Counted from the stretch's first letter, positions 54,821 to 63,431 are shown. The stretch: 64,000 nucleotides of DNA from an uncultured Bacteroidota bacterium (GCA_903865435.1 CAIPJS010000042.1:1-64000), one strand, 5' to 3'. Numbers and translations are program-made. Notes: generated from the sequence alone by a model not told the origin.

Positions 54821-55768
54821 TTAATGAGTAAACCCAATCTTATCTTCTACTAAATAAGAATTTCTATCTGCTGCGTTTCTATTGACCAATTCAGCAATAA
54901 AACCTGCTAAAAATAATTGCACACCAATGATCATGGTGGTAATGGCAATGAAGAAGGCGGGCTTATTCGTCACTGAATATTCAGGATTCATGAACTTATC
55001 AAAAATGATGGTACCAAAAGCCACAAAACCTATTAAGAAAAATAAAGTACCCACCAAGCCAAAAAGTTGCATTGGCTTTTTTCCAAATTTTGATAAGAAT
55101 TGAATGGTCATTAAATCCAAGAAACCGTTTACAAATCTTTCCCATCCAAATTTAGTTGTTCCGTATTTTCTAGCTTGATGCACCACTACTTTTTCTCCAA
55201 TTTTCTTAAAGCCAGCCCATTTGGCTAGGATAGGGATATAACGATGCATTTCTCCAAATACTTCAATGCTTTTGATCACTTTTAATTGATAAGCTTTGAT
55301 ACCGCAATTAAAATCGTGTAAAACAATACCTGAACTTTTTCTTGCTACTGCATTGTAAATTTTAGAAGGAATATTTTTAGTAAAAGTATTGTCATATCTT
55401 TTTTTCTTCCATCCACTTACTAAATGATAGCCTTGTTGCGTAATCATTTCATAAAACTCAGGAATCTCATCGGGAGAATCTTGTAAGTCAGCATCCATGG
55501 TAATCACCACATCGCCTTGTGCTAATTTAAAACCTTCATTCAAAGCGGCAGACTTCCCATAATTGCGTTGAAATTTAATCCCTTTCAAATTAGGGTATTG
55601 AACCCTTAAACCTGCAATGGTCTCCCAACTATTGTCATCGCTACCATCATCCACCATGATTACTTCATAGCTATATTGATTTGCTTCCATTACCCGATGT
55701 ATCCACTGCATTAATTCAGGCAATGAATCGGCTTCGTTTAATAATGGTATGACAACTGAAATTTGCAT
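54821..55768 (-). CDS. GT2 glycosyltransferase with two C-terminal membrane helices (GtrB/DPM-like)
   Basis: A 315-residue membrane glycosyltransferase. The GT-A domain has VVIPLLNEADSLPELM, VDDGSDDNSWE and TMDADLQDSP (DXD metal site). Two transmembrane helices at about 232-255 and 267-290 end the protein, as in undecaprenyl-phosphate sugar transferases. It sits nine bases downstream of the DUF4199 gene and upstream of the GT4 gene, a combination repeatedly seen in Bacteroidota. Sugar and acceptor are inferred. Confidence 0.9.
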   Translation of the reverse strand: MQISVVIPLLNEADSLPELMQWIHRVMEANQYSYEVIMVDDGSDDNSWETIAGLRVQYPNLKGIKFQRNYGKSAALNEGFKLAQGDVVITMDADLQDSPDEIPEFYEMITQQGYHLVSGWKKKRYDNTFTKNIPSKIYNAVARKSSGIVLHDFNCGIKAYQLKVIKSIEVFGEMHRYIPILAKWAGFKKIGEKVVVHQARKYGTTKFGWERFVNGFLDLMTIQFLSKFGKKPMQLFGLVGTLFFLIGFVAFGTIIFDKFMNPEYSVTNKPAFFIAITTMIIGVQLFLAGFIAELVNRNAADRNSYLVEDKIGFTH

Positions 55769-55777
55769 AGGTATAAA

Positions 55778-56299
55778 TTAGGCAGTCGGCGTATTAAAAG
55801 GATCTACAGGATTTTTTTTAGCAATACCTGCTCCAATTAAAGAAGCAATGGCACCCATAAATCCTGTTCCAAGAATGGTTCCACCTATCGCAAATGGCAT
55901 AAAGAATTTCTTGGTCATGGTTGTGGCTTGCTCAATCATTTCATCGGTCATTTTTGGATTTTTCTCCATTTGCTTTCTAGACATTTCAAGAATTTTATCA
56001 ATCATGTCTGGAAACAATAATTTAAAAGCAATGAAAGTGTAAATGGTAGTGATCACTATCACCACTGCTGTAGTTTTAAAACCATGTGCAAACAAATTGC
56101 CAAAAGTTACGTTGTTATTATTTTGGTTGGCATACAAAATATTGCCATAAATTAACCCGCCCATTAAAATGGCTGTATTGATCCAATTGAGCCAAGTAAT
56201 TTCATATAAATTAAATACATAGACCATAATGCTAAACGCAACAGATATGGCGCTCAACATTAAGCCTTTAACAATATGCGTTGTAACTATATTTTCCAT
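55778..56299 (-). CDS. DUF4199 membrane protein
   Basis: A 173-residue integral membrane protein with four transmembrane helices (about 10-30, 36-54, 73-95 and 130-158) and a short charged loop between the third and fourth (FPDMIDKILEMSRKQMEKNPKMTDEMIEQATTM). The pattern matches the DUF4199 family, which is almost confined to Bacteroidota and has no known function. It lies ten bases from each neighbour, between the dihydroorotase-like gene and the GT2 gene, and could be an accessory of the glycosyltransferase. Confidence 0.8.
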   Translation of the reverse strand: MENIVTTHIVKGLMLSAISVAFSIMVYVFNLYEITWLNWINTAILMGGLIYGNILYANQNNNNVTFGNLFAHGFKTTAVVIVITTIYTFIAFKLLFPDMIDKILEMSRKQMEKNPKMTDEMIEQATTMTKKFFMPFAIGGTILGTGFMGAIASLIGAGIAKKNPVDPFNTPTA

Positions 56300-56309
56300 T
56301 TTTTTTATT

Positions 56310-57575
56310 TTATTGATTGATGTGTAAAACGTTTTTTGACAGGGTACCTATAATTTTACCTGTTAATGGGATGTCCCAGAAGGGGGAATTAGCCGATTTG
56401 CTTTTTGAATTTAATTTTGAAAGCTGGGTTGTTTCCTTATTACTAAAAATGGTAAGTTCAGCAGTATTGCCTTCTTCAATAGTTGCAGTAGCCAAACCAA
56501 ATAGGCTTCTGGCATTGATAGAAAACAATTCAGACAACCTTTGCTCAGTTAGTTTTGGCAATAAGTGATGTATTGTAGCAAAACTTGTTTCGATGCAAGC
56601 GATGCCTGCTTTTGCATTTTCAAATTCGATGGTTTTCCCATCCCAATCCTGCGGCATATGGTGGGCGCTAATACAATCCACCACACCAGACTCCACTGCA
56701 GCCAATAACGCTTTTTGATCTTGCTTGGTTCTTAATGGTGGGAATACTTTTAATAAAGTATCATAGTCTTTTAAATCTTCTTCGGTAAAAAATAAATGAT
56801 ACGGCGTTACACTACAAGTAATATTTAATCCATCTTTTTTTGCGGCAGTTATGAGTGTAATCCCTTTTTCAGTGCTCACCCCAGTGATATGCAATTTAGA
56901 ATTCGTGTATTTTAAAAGTTCAATATCTCTTGATATAATTAATTCTTCTGCGATGGCGGGTATACCTGGTAAACCTAATTTGGTAGATAAGATGCCTTCA
57001 TTCATCAAACCCAAACTTCCCAAGCTTTTGTCAATCGGCATTTGAATCACTACACCATCAAATGCTTTTACATATTGTAATGCTTTTAAAAATAATAGGG
57101 TAGACTGAACTGGATACAATCCATCACTAAATGCAATGGCACCATTGGAATGCATGTCAATCATTTCCGCTAAATCTTTTCCCTCAATTTTTTTAGATAA
57201 AGCTCCAATAGGATATACGTGAATGGGTAATTCTTGACTATGTTGCTTGATGTAAGTAACCTGAGATTTATTGTCTATAACAGGTTGAGTATTGGGAAGT
57301 ACAAAAACTGTAGTAAAGCCACCTTGTTGAGCAGCAGCTGCTCCTGAATGTAAAGTTTCTCTATGTTCCATACCTGGATCACAGAACTGAACAAAAGGAT
57401 CCACAAAACCAGGACTCACTATTAAATTGGAATTTTCTACTATTTGATCTGCTTTGCCAGTAAATTTTTCTGAAATGGTATCGATCTTACCGTCTTTAAT
57501 AAAAATGTCTCTAACCAACCCCTTATGTGGCGACCTTGGATCTGCAATTTTGACTTGTCTTAGAAGAATTGTCAT
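56310..57575 (-). CDS. Dihydroorotase-like amidohydrolase, probably non-catalytic
   Basis: A 421-residue amidohydrolase-superfamily protein that aligns along its length with class I dihydroorotases (SPGFVDPFVQFCDPG at 54-68, GGFTTVFVLPNTQP, IPAIAEEL, SVTPYHL near 255-261). The metal-binding HxH of the family is Phe61-Val-Gln63 here, and the usual Arg of the next position is Cys65. The metal His in LHI[AC]H reads Gly232, and the catalytic Asp in the TDH segment is His305. With most ligands lost it is unlikely to hydrolyse dihydroorotate; PyrC'-like partners of aspartate carbamoyltransferase are an analogy. It leads the co-directional run to gmhB. Confidence 0.85.
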   Translation of the reverse strand: MTILLRQVKIADPRSPHKGLVRDIFIKDGKIDTISEKFTGKADQIVENSNLIVSPGFVDPFVQFCDPGMEHRETLHSGAAAAQQGGFTTVFVLPNTQPVIDNKSQVTYIKQHSQELPIHVYPIGALSKKIEGKDLAEMIDMHSNGAIAFSDGLYPVQSTLLFLKALQYVKAFDGVVIQMPIDKSLGSLGLMNEGILSTKLGLPGIPAIAEELIISRDIELLKYTNSKLHITGVSTEKGITLITAAKKDGLNITCSVTPYHLFFTEEDLKDYDTLLKVFPPLRTKQDQKALLAAVESGVVDCISAHHMPQDWDGKTIEFENAKAGIACIETSFATIHHLLPKLTEQRLSELFSINARSLFGLATATIEEGNTAELTIFSNKETTQLSKLNSKSKSANSPFWDIPLTGKIIGTLSKNVLHINQ

Positions 57576-57696
57576 CAGGTCAATAATATTTTAATGCAAT
57601 ATACCTCCATTTTTCTATTTAGGGCTATATTTACACCCAAAATCCTGAGTTTTTAGGTTCAAAATCAGCATAATAGGGCAAATTTTGACAACATCA

Positions 57697-57729
57697 GGTG
57701 GTAGTCCCGAGTGCTCGGGAGTAGCGTAC
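57697..57729 (+). repeat. Partial tRNA-Pro-like duplication interrupted by a palindrome
   Basis: The sequence starts GGTGGTAG and ends GTAGCGTAC, exactly as the 5' part of the adjacent tRNA-Pro does at 57740-57747 and 57757-57765. In place of the tRNA D-loop it has a perfect palindrome (TCCCGAG, TG, CTCGGGA at 57705-57720). It cannot fold as a full tRNA and has no 3' half. Confidence 0.6.
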
Positions 57730-57737
57730 TTAAGAAT

Positions 57738-57814
57738 CGGGTGGTAGCGCAGTCCGGTAGCGTACACGTCTGGGGGGCGTGTGGTCGCAGGTTCAAATCC
57801 TGTTCACCCGACCA
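57738..57814 (+). tRNA. tRNA-Pro (anticodon GGG)
   Basis: Cloverleaf with acceptor CGGGTGG pairing with TCACCCG, D arm around GCGCAGTCCGGTAGCGT, anticodon arm CACGT-CTGGGGG-GCGTG and T arm GCAGG-TTCAAAT-CCTGT. The last three bases are CCA, encoded unlike in the other two tRNAs of the window. The mature body is 57738-57811. Anticodon GGG reads CCC and CCT. Confidence 0.93.
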
Positions 57815-57826
57815 AAAAAGAAAACA

Positions 57827-57852
57827 AAAGCCTTAACGCCAGTTAAGGCTTT
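57827..57852 (+). terminator. Hairpin after tRNA-Pro
   Basis: AAAGCCTTAAC and GTTAAGGCTTT form an 11-bp perfect stem around GCCA. The following T run is weak (GATATTTG), which may explain two further hairpins downstream. Confidence 0.6.
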
Positions 57853-57913
57853 GATATTTGCAAGAGCGAACTAATCAAGCTTGCTTGAATTGGTGAGCGA
57901 ATGGAAATATCAT

Positions 57914-57952
57914 ACAGCCTATTGAATGAAATGAAATAGGCTGTTGTTTTTA
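57914..57952 (+). terminator. Second tandem hairpin downstream of tRNA-Pro
   Basis: ACAGCCTATT pairs with AATAGGCTGT (10 bp) around an 11-base loop, followed by TGTTTTTATG. Confidence 0.5.
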
Positions 57953-57968
57953 TGCTTTTGCACTGAGG

Positions 57969-58018
57969 GTAAAGAGGATCACCGAACGAAGTGAGGTAAT
58001 CCTCTTTACTTTTTTTTT
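57969..58018 (+). terminator. Third tandem hairpin with long T tract
   Basis: GTAAAGAGGAT at 57969-57979 pairs with ATCCTCTTTAC at 57999-58009. Nine T follow. The loop carries CGAACGAAGTGAGG, and a related GAGCGAAGCGACGG lies 50 bases on, between ATCC and a second eight-T run. No coding sequence is seen in 57576-57696 or 57853-58084. Confidence 0.6.
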
Positions 58019-58084
58019 CAAAAAGTTAAATGGATGAAAGAGCGAAGCGACGGAATCCTATATACTTTTTTTTCTAAAAAAGTT

Positions 58085-59722
58085 CTACTCCTTACTCATG
58101 TTCCCATTATTCAAAAGTACATTCCTAGGATCCAATTCCAATTTCTCAGGTGAAGACGCTGAAGGAAAACTAAACACTTGGTCTTTGTCCTTCAAATTCA
58201 TAGTAAGAATAGTTGGGGTAGTATATCCTTTTTTATAATACCCAATCTCAACAGGTACATTATATAAAAATTGTTGCGCTTGATTTATATGAACATTTAA
58301 TTTCTTAGTACTTGGATTATATGTCCAACTGGCATTAATAGTAGGGTTAATAGGCTGATACAACCACTGCTTGAAAAATAATTTTAAATCCTTGCCAGAA
58401 GCTTTTTCCATTTCTATTCTAAATTCATCAGTATTCGTATTGGCATTTAAATACTTTGCATAATAATTTTGAATTCCTTTTTTGAAATTATTTTCTCCAA
58501 TTAAATCTCTAAGCATATGCAAAACCCAAGCACCTTTTTGATAAGTAATGCCGCTGGTCACTTGTTCTTTTTCGGCAGTTCTTTCACTAACAATACTAAA
58601 ATCTGGCATTTTTACCGATAAATCAAAAACAGTTTTTTTTGCTTTAGCAATTCCTTTATTGTATTCTTCTTTACCATATTCATTTTCAATAAATAATAAT
58701 GTAAAGAAAGTAGCAAAGCCTTCACTTAACCAAGCATCGTTCCAAGAAGTCTCCGTTACTGCATTGCCAAACCATTGATGTGCAATTTCGTGAATCACTA
58801 CATTTCTAACTCTTTCATCTCTTTTACCAGTTACTAAATCCTCACCATAAAAAATAGCAGAGGAAGTTTCCATTCCGCCATTCACACTAGGAGTTTGGAT
58901 ATTTGCCAATTTCTCATATGCATAGGGGCCCACATAATTAGAATAAAATTCTAACACTTTTTTAGTGGGTTCATCAAAATCATAAAAACCAGCTTCTCTG
59001 TTTTTCGAATACACCCATGTCTGAATGGATTTTCCTTTGAATTCATCTACATATTTAACAGCAAAATCGGCAACACCTAAAACAAATAACCAAGAAGAAA
59101 CGGGAACTGATTGCTTCCAATGTGTCAATTTTAAATTATTGCCTAAATCAGATTCTTCCAATAATAAACCATTAGAAACTACTTTATAATGGCTTGGTGC
59201 TTTGATAATAAATTCAGAGGTGGCTTTGTCATGTGGATGGTCAACCATGGGCAACCAATGCCTGCCTCTATTAGGCCAGTTCTCATTAAAAAAACTACGA
59301 TCTCCTAATTTTGTAGCGCCAATTCTTAAACCATCAAAAGGAACACCATGGTATTGTATGATAAAAGTAATGGTTTGATTTAAAGTAGAAGGGGTAGGTA
59401 AACTAATCATTAGCTCATCATTTTGATGCGTATAATTTAATGGGGCATTTAAAATATGAACACCATTTACCACCATTCCCTTGTCTTGTCTAGCACTTGT
59501 TTTATTAATTAAATCAAGCCTGAAATTTTGCATCCCGGCTTTTTTAAAATTAACTGTAACCTTTGCTGTTCCAATAATTTCGTTGGTATTGTCTGATAAA
59601 CTTAGTTCAAAAGCATAATGCTTTACATCTATATTTTTATTTACTGGATAAGTATCTGCCTTTGAAATAAAGGGTGCTAAAAAAAAGGAACTTATAGTGA
59701 ATAACTTAAAAAATATTTTCAT
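58085..59722 (-). CDS. M1-family zinc aminopeptidase (second of a tandem pair)
   Basis: An exported 545-residue gluzincin. A signal peptide is visible at 1-22. The exopeptidase motif reads GGMETSSA and the zinc site is HEIAHQWFGN near residue 310, with the downstream Glu in WLSEGFATFF. The N-terminal beta domain starts around residue 30 with HYAFELSLSDNTNEIIG. It lacks the C-terminal helical domain of full aminopeptidase N, a short form common in Bacteroidota. Its ATG overlaps the stop of the upstream paralogue by one base (TAATG), so the pair is probably translationally coupled. Confidence 0.9.
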   Translation of the reverse strand: MKIFFKLFTISSFFLAPFISKADTYPVNKNIDVKHYAFELSLSDNTNEIIGTAKVTVNFKKAGMQNFRLDLINKTSARQDKGMVVNGVHILNAPLNYTHQNDELMISLPTPSTLNQTITFIIQYHGVPFDGLRIGATKLGDRSFFNENWPNRGRHWLPMVDHPHDKATSEFIIKAPSHYKVVSNGLLLEESDLGNNLKLTHWKQSVPVSSWLFVLGVADFAVKYVDEFKGKSIQTWVYSKNREAGFYDFDEPTKKVLEFYSNYVGPYAYEKLANIQTPSVNGGMETSSAIFYGEDLVTGKRDERVRNVVIHEIAHQWFGNAVTETSWNDAWLSEGFATFFTLLFIENEYGKEEYNKGIAKAKKTVFDLSVKMPDFSIVSERTAEKEQVTSGITYQKGAWVLHMLRDLIGENNFKKGIQNYYAKYLNANTNTDEFRIEMEKASGKDLKLFFKQWLYQPINPTINASWTYNPSTKKLNVHINQAQQFLYNVPVEIGYYKKGYTTPTILTMNLKDKDQVFSFPSASSPEKLELDPRNVLLNNGNMSKE

Positions 59723-61356
59723 TATTGTACGGTTATTTTTTTCAAATAAAATCCTTTGGCGTCCACTTGAGGAGGCAAGGTACTATTAACAATAATTCCA
59801 TCATTAGGAATGACGATGCGACTGGTTTGACCATTCGCCATTACTTCCATGGGCAATGGCATGAAAAAATTGATTATTTTGATTTGATATTTTTGAAAAC
59901 CTATTTGCTTAACACTTAGGTCTAAGCTATTGGTAGTTCTTAAATAAAAATCAAAGAATGGTTTTAAATTCTGCCCAGCAGCAGCACTAAATAATTTTTC
60001 AACATCGGAAGTGGTCACAAAATTATCATAAGTGGTTTTTGGATCAGTTGCCAACTTTTTTAATGTAGGAAAGAAGATATCATCACCAATTACATAACGC
60101 AAACTGTGCATAAAAAAAGATCCTTTCAAATAAATATCACCCCCTGCATACACTTCAGCTTCTGTAACCACCTCACCTGGTACAATGGGTTTTCTATTTT
60201 TAGATCCTCTTTTATGTCCATCAATCATTTGACTGTATGCTTCTTCTCCTCCAAGTTCATACATGGCCAAAGCCTCCGCATAGGTAGCAATACCTTCTTG
60301 AATCCACATATGGCCCCAATCTTTATTGGTTACTTTATTCGCCCACCATTCGTGTGCATATTCATGAAATAAATTATCTGAATATTCTTGTCCACCCACT
60401 TGACGATAAGTAAATTTATTGTCAAAAGTAATCATGGTTTGATGTTCCATACCAGAATTTGGAACTTCACCAATGCCAATTTTTTCTTTTACCCATGGAT
60501 ATTCTCCAAAATATTTTTCTAAAATTTTAGTATCTCTCTTTTTAAGTTCAATCACCTTTTTTGCTTTGTCAACATCTACTTCTAAAACATAATATTCAAT
60601 AGGCACTTTGTTGCCTAAAATGGTCGTGTATTCATCTTTCACCACTGTGTATTTTCCAATATTAAAAACAATACAATAATTGCTAATGGTGTAATTGGTT
60701 TTCCAATAATAAGTAGATTTGTCATTTTTAGTAGTCACACTCATCAACAAACCTGGGCCAGCTACTACTAAACCTTTTGGTATAGTAATTTTTAAATCTG
60801 CACCTTCATTAGGTTCATCGCTTGGATGATCTTTACAAGGGAAATACATTTTACCACCTTCAGCTTGAATGTTGATTGACATCCAATCATTTCCTTTGCT
60901 ATCTTTTGACCATGTAAATCCTCCATTCCATGGTGGTTTTACTGCAACAGGAGGTATACCATTGTATTCAATCATCACTTTTTGATTGCCTACAATGAAT
61001 CCTGTTGCAGAAGTAATATAAATTTTATCATCGTGTTGATTAAATGCAACTGTTTTGTTATTTACTTTAATTTTAGTTACAGTATACAAATGAATCAAAT
61101 CCAATAAAATGGTATCTGTTTTTTCAGATAAATTCAAACTTACTTCGGTAGAAGCTTTGATTGATTTATTGGCAATATCTACATCCACAACAATCGAGTA
61201 ATGACGGATGTCTATAATGGCCTGTAAGGGTAATAATTTACCTCCTGTAGTAAGATAACTCAAATCTCTGCTATTGATATTATCGTTGTTTTGACTTATC
61301 GATAATAGGGAGGTAAAAAAAAAGACAATAAATAACACTGATTTAGGTAGGCACAT
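59722..61356 (-). CDS. M1-family metallopeptidase (first of a tandem pair)
   Basis: An exported 544-residue M1 peptidase related to its downstream neighbour but diverged. A signal peptide is at 1-21 (ending SISQ). The GMEH motif is in NSGMEHQTMITF, and the zinc site is HEYAHEWWANKVT near residue 335, with Glu in WIQEGIATYAEA. The HEYAHEWW variant differs from the HEIAHQWF of the neighbour, suggesting a different substrate range. It ends in a beta-rich tail (FFMPLPMEVMANGQTSRIVIP). A TATATTTA element lies 20 bases upstream of the ATG. Confidence 0.9.
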   Translation of the reverse strand: MCLPKSVLFIVFFFTSLLSISQNNDNINSRDLSYLTTGGKLLPLQAIIDIRHYSIVVDVDIANKSIKASTEVSLNLSEKTDTILLDLIHLYTVTKIKVNNKTVAFNQHDDKIYITSATGFIVGNQKVMIEYNGIPPVAVKPPWNGGFTWSKDSKGNDWMSINIQAEGGKMYFPCKDHPSDEPNEGADLKITIPKGLVVAGPGLLMSVTTKNDKSTYYWKTNYTISNYCIVFNIGKYTVVKDEYTTILGNKVPIEYYVLEVDVDKAKKVIELKKRDTKILEKYFGEYPWVKEKIGIGEVPNSGMEHQTMITFDNKFTYRQVGGQEYSDNLFHEYAHEWWANKVTNKDWGHMWIQEGIATYAEALAMYELGGEEAYSQMIDGHKRGSKNRKPIVPGEVVTEAEVYAGGDIYLKGSFFMHSLRYVIGDDIFFPTLKKLATDPKTTYDNFVTTSDVEKLFSAAAGQNLKPFFDFYLRTTNSLDLSVKQIGFQKYQIKIINFFMPLPMEVMANGQTSRIVIPNDGIIVNSTLPPQVDAKGFYLKKITVQ

Positions 61357-61376
61357 AATGGTTTAGTTTAACTGTA

Positions 61377-61384
61377 TAAATATA
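61377..61384 (-). promoter_or_regulatory. Probable -7 element of the M1 peptidase pair
   Basis: On the minus strand TATATTTA (one base from TAnnTTTG) lies 20 bases before the ATG at 61356. Confidence 0.35.
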
Positions 61385-61576
61385 TATTTTTTCAGACTTG
61401 TAATGATCATTTCAGCCATTTTTGAGAAGATTAAAGATTGAAATATTTTAAAAGAAATATAAAATATTGATTATCAATAAAATGCCTTTAAGATTTACCG
61501 CCTGTTTGATAGGATAGAGCTCTATTTTAAGTTGATCCTTTTAATGAGCTATTTATGTAAACTATTTATAATCAAC

Positions 61577-61584
61577 TACCTTCG
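61577..61584 (+). promoter_or_regulatory. Promoter -7 element of the DEAD-box helicase (TACCTTCG type)
   Basis: TACCTTCG followed by GCAGC, as in the tpiA promoter (49776-49783), 16 bases before the ATG at 61601. It lies inside the longer open frame that begins at 61532, which it rules out. The rest of the 61357-61600 gap shows nothing else recognisable. Confidence 0.6.
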
Positions 61585-61600
61585 CAGCACATTTTACACT

Positions 61601-62929
61601 ATGAACTTTCAAGATTTAAATATCAATACCCCCTTACTGCGCGCAGTGGAGGAATTGGGTTTTACCACACCAACTACCATCCAACACCGTGTTTTCCCGA
61701 TTGTGATGTCTGGTAGAGATGTTTGTGGCATTGCACAAACCGGAACTGGTAAAACTTTTGCCTACCTTTTACCCTGTTTAAGACAATGGAAATTTGATAA
61801 AAGCAAAGATCCTCAAATATTAATTTTAGTCCCTACTAGAGAATTGGTGGTGCAAGTAGTGGAAGCAGCAAGGAAACTAACTACTTACATGAGTGTGATT
61901 ACAGTTGGAGTTTACGGCGGCGTGAACATTAATACACAACAATTAGAATTAGAAAAAGGTGTAGATGTTTTGGTCTCCACGCCAGGCCGTTTGTTTGACT
62001 TAGCCATGAATGGTGCATTCAAAACCAAAATGATTAAGAAATTGGTGATAGATGAAATGGATGAAATGTTGAATTTAGGATTCAGAAAACAGATCACCAA
62101 TATTTTAGAATTATTGCCAGCCAAAAGACAAAACTTACTTTTTTCGGCAACCATTACTGATGAAGTTGAAAAATTAATGAATGATTATTTTAGTGCACCA
62201 GTGAGGGTAGAAGCAGCACCCACTGGAACCCCATTGGAAAACATCATCCAAACTGCTTATGCGGTTCCTAATTTTAATACCAAAGTAAATTTATTAGAAT
62301 TATTATTGAGTACGAATGAAGCCATGACCAAGGTATTGATATTCGCTGCTACCAAGGCTTTGGCCGATCAATTGTATGAACAATTAGATACAAAGTTTCC
62401 AGAAATTATTGGAGTGATCCATTCTAACAAAGAACAAAATCATCGCTTTAATACTGTCAAACAATTTAAAGCTGGGGTGTATAAATACATCATTGCAACA
62501 GATGTAATGGCAAGAGGGATTGATGTAGCAGAAGTGACACACGTTATTAATTTTGATACCCCAGAAGTACCCGAAAATTATATTCATCGTATTGGACGAA
62601 CAGGTAGAGCAGATAAAAAAGGCATTGCAATTACCTTTATCACTGAGAAAGAAAAAGTTTTCCAAGCTGCCATTGAAAATTTAATGAAACAACCCATCCC
62701 TATGTTGGAATTGCCCGAAACTTTAGAAATTTCTGATGTATTGACCGAAGACGAGAAGCCTAAAGTGCGCATGAAGATTATTCAGATAAAACTTCCTAAA
62801 AAAGAGGAAGTAGGCGCTTCCTTTCATGAAAAGTCTGCCAAAAACAGCAAAGTAAATGTGCGCAAAAATAGGAAAGAGATCATGCAGAAAAAATATGGCA
62901 AACCTATTTCTAGAGGCGCCAAGAAATAA
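61601..62929 (+). CDS. DEAD-box RNA helicase (RhlE-like) with DEMD motif
   Basis: A 442-residue ATP-dependent RNA helicase. Visible motifs are the Q motif (FTTPTTIQHRVFPIV), motif I AQTGTGKT (45-52), Ia PTRELVVQ, Ib TPGR, III SAT (182-184), and in the second RecA domain ATDVMARGIDVAEV and HRIGRTGR. Motif II is DEMD (151-154), with Met in place of Ala of DEAD. A basic C-terminal tail (KNSKVNVRKNRKEIMQKKYGK) probably binds RNA. The start at 61601 follows a promoter and matches the MNFQDLNINTPLLRA pattern; 61532 is rejected. Confidence 0.92.
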   Translation: MNFQDLNINTPLLRAVEELGFTTPTTIQHRVFPIVMSGRDVCGIAQTGTGKTFAYLLPCLRQWKFDKSKDPQILILVPTRELVVQVVEAARKLTTYMSVITVGVYGGVNINTQQLELEKGVDVLVSTPGRLFDLAMNGAFKTKMIKKLVIDEMDEMLNLGFRKQITNILELLPAKRQNLLFSATITDEVEKLMNDYFSAPVRVEAAPTGTPLENIIQTAYAVPNFNTKVNLLELLLSTNEAMTKVLIFAATKALADQLYEQLDTKFPEIIGVIHSNKEQNHRFNTVKQFKAGVYKYIIATDVMARGIDVAEVTHVINFDTPEVPENYIHRIGRTGRADKKGIAITFITEKEKVFQAAIENLMKQPIPMLELPETLEISDVLTEDEKPKVRMKIIQIKLPKKEEVGASFHEKSAKNSKVNVRKNRKEIMQKKYGKPISRGAKK

Positions 62930-62944
62930 AAAACTTAGACAAAA

Positions 62945-62980
62945 TAAATCTGCCCTTAAATTTTCTTAAGGGCAGATTTA
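62945..62980. terminator. Bidirectional hairpin between the helicase and ndk
   Basis: TAAATCTGCCCTTAA pairs perfectly with TTAAGGGCAGATTTA (15 bp) around a six-base loop. It lies between convergent genes and can serve both. The T runs are short. Confidence 0.65.
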
Positions 62981-62986
62981 TGTATA

Positions 62987-63406
62987 TTAAAATCTTTCAG
63001 TAGCCGCAAAAAAGAAATTGCCTTCAATTTGTGCATTCTCATCACTATCACTTCCATGAACAGCATTTTCTCCCATTGAGGCTGCAAAATTCTTTCTAAT
63101 AGTACCTTCTTCTGCTTGTGCAGGATTGGTAGCACCAATTAATTTTCTAAAATCTGCCACTGCATTTTCTTTTTCAAGAATGGCTGCAACAATTGGCCCG
63201 CTGCTCATAAAGGCAACCAATTCACCATAGAAAGGACGTTCTTTATGTATTTCATAAAATTGACCCGCTTGTTCAACAGTCAATTTTGTCCATTTCATAG
63301 CTTTAACGCTAAATCCAGCTTTAATTATTTGGTCTAAAATGGCACCAGTATACCCCTTAGTAGTGGCATCTGGCTTAATCATGGTAAAAGTTCTATTGCT
63401 CATCAT
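62987..63406 (-). CDS. ndk: Nucleoside diphosphate kinase
   Basis: Balances nucleoside triphosphate pools. The active-site histidine is His117 in ENAVHGSDS; the nucleotide-binding region contains [11 protein letters not shown] (5-15) and the Kpn loop region [16 protein letters not shown]. Length (139 residues) is typical. Met2 is an alternative start. Its promoter (63432-63439) faces that of the DHH gene. Confidence 0.97.
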   Translation of the reverse strand: MMSNRTFTMIKPDATTKGYTGAILDQIIKAGFSVKAMKWTKLTVEQAGQFYEIHKERPFYGELVAFMSSGPIVAAILEKENAVADFRKLIGATNPAQAEEGTIRKNFAASMGENAVHGSDSDENAQIEGNFFFAATERF

Positions 63407-63431
63407 ATTTATCAGTTTGTAATTGAAGCCG

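Noticed and set aside
57576-58084. Integrated element or attachment site at tRNA-Pro
   Set aside because: No integrase, no direct repeat of the tRNA 3' end and no foreign genes nearby; only the 5' part is duplicated.
61532-61600. Upstream 23-codon extension of the DEAD-box helicase
   Set aside because: The TACCTTCG promoter element lies inside it, and the conserved N-terminus begins at 61601.
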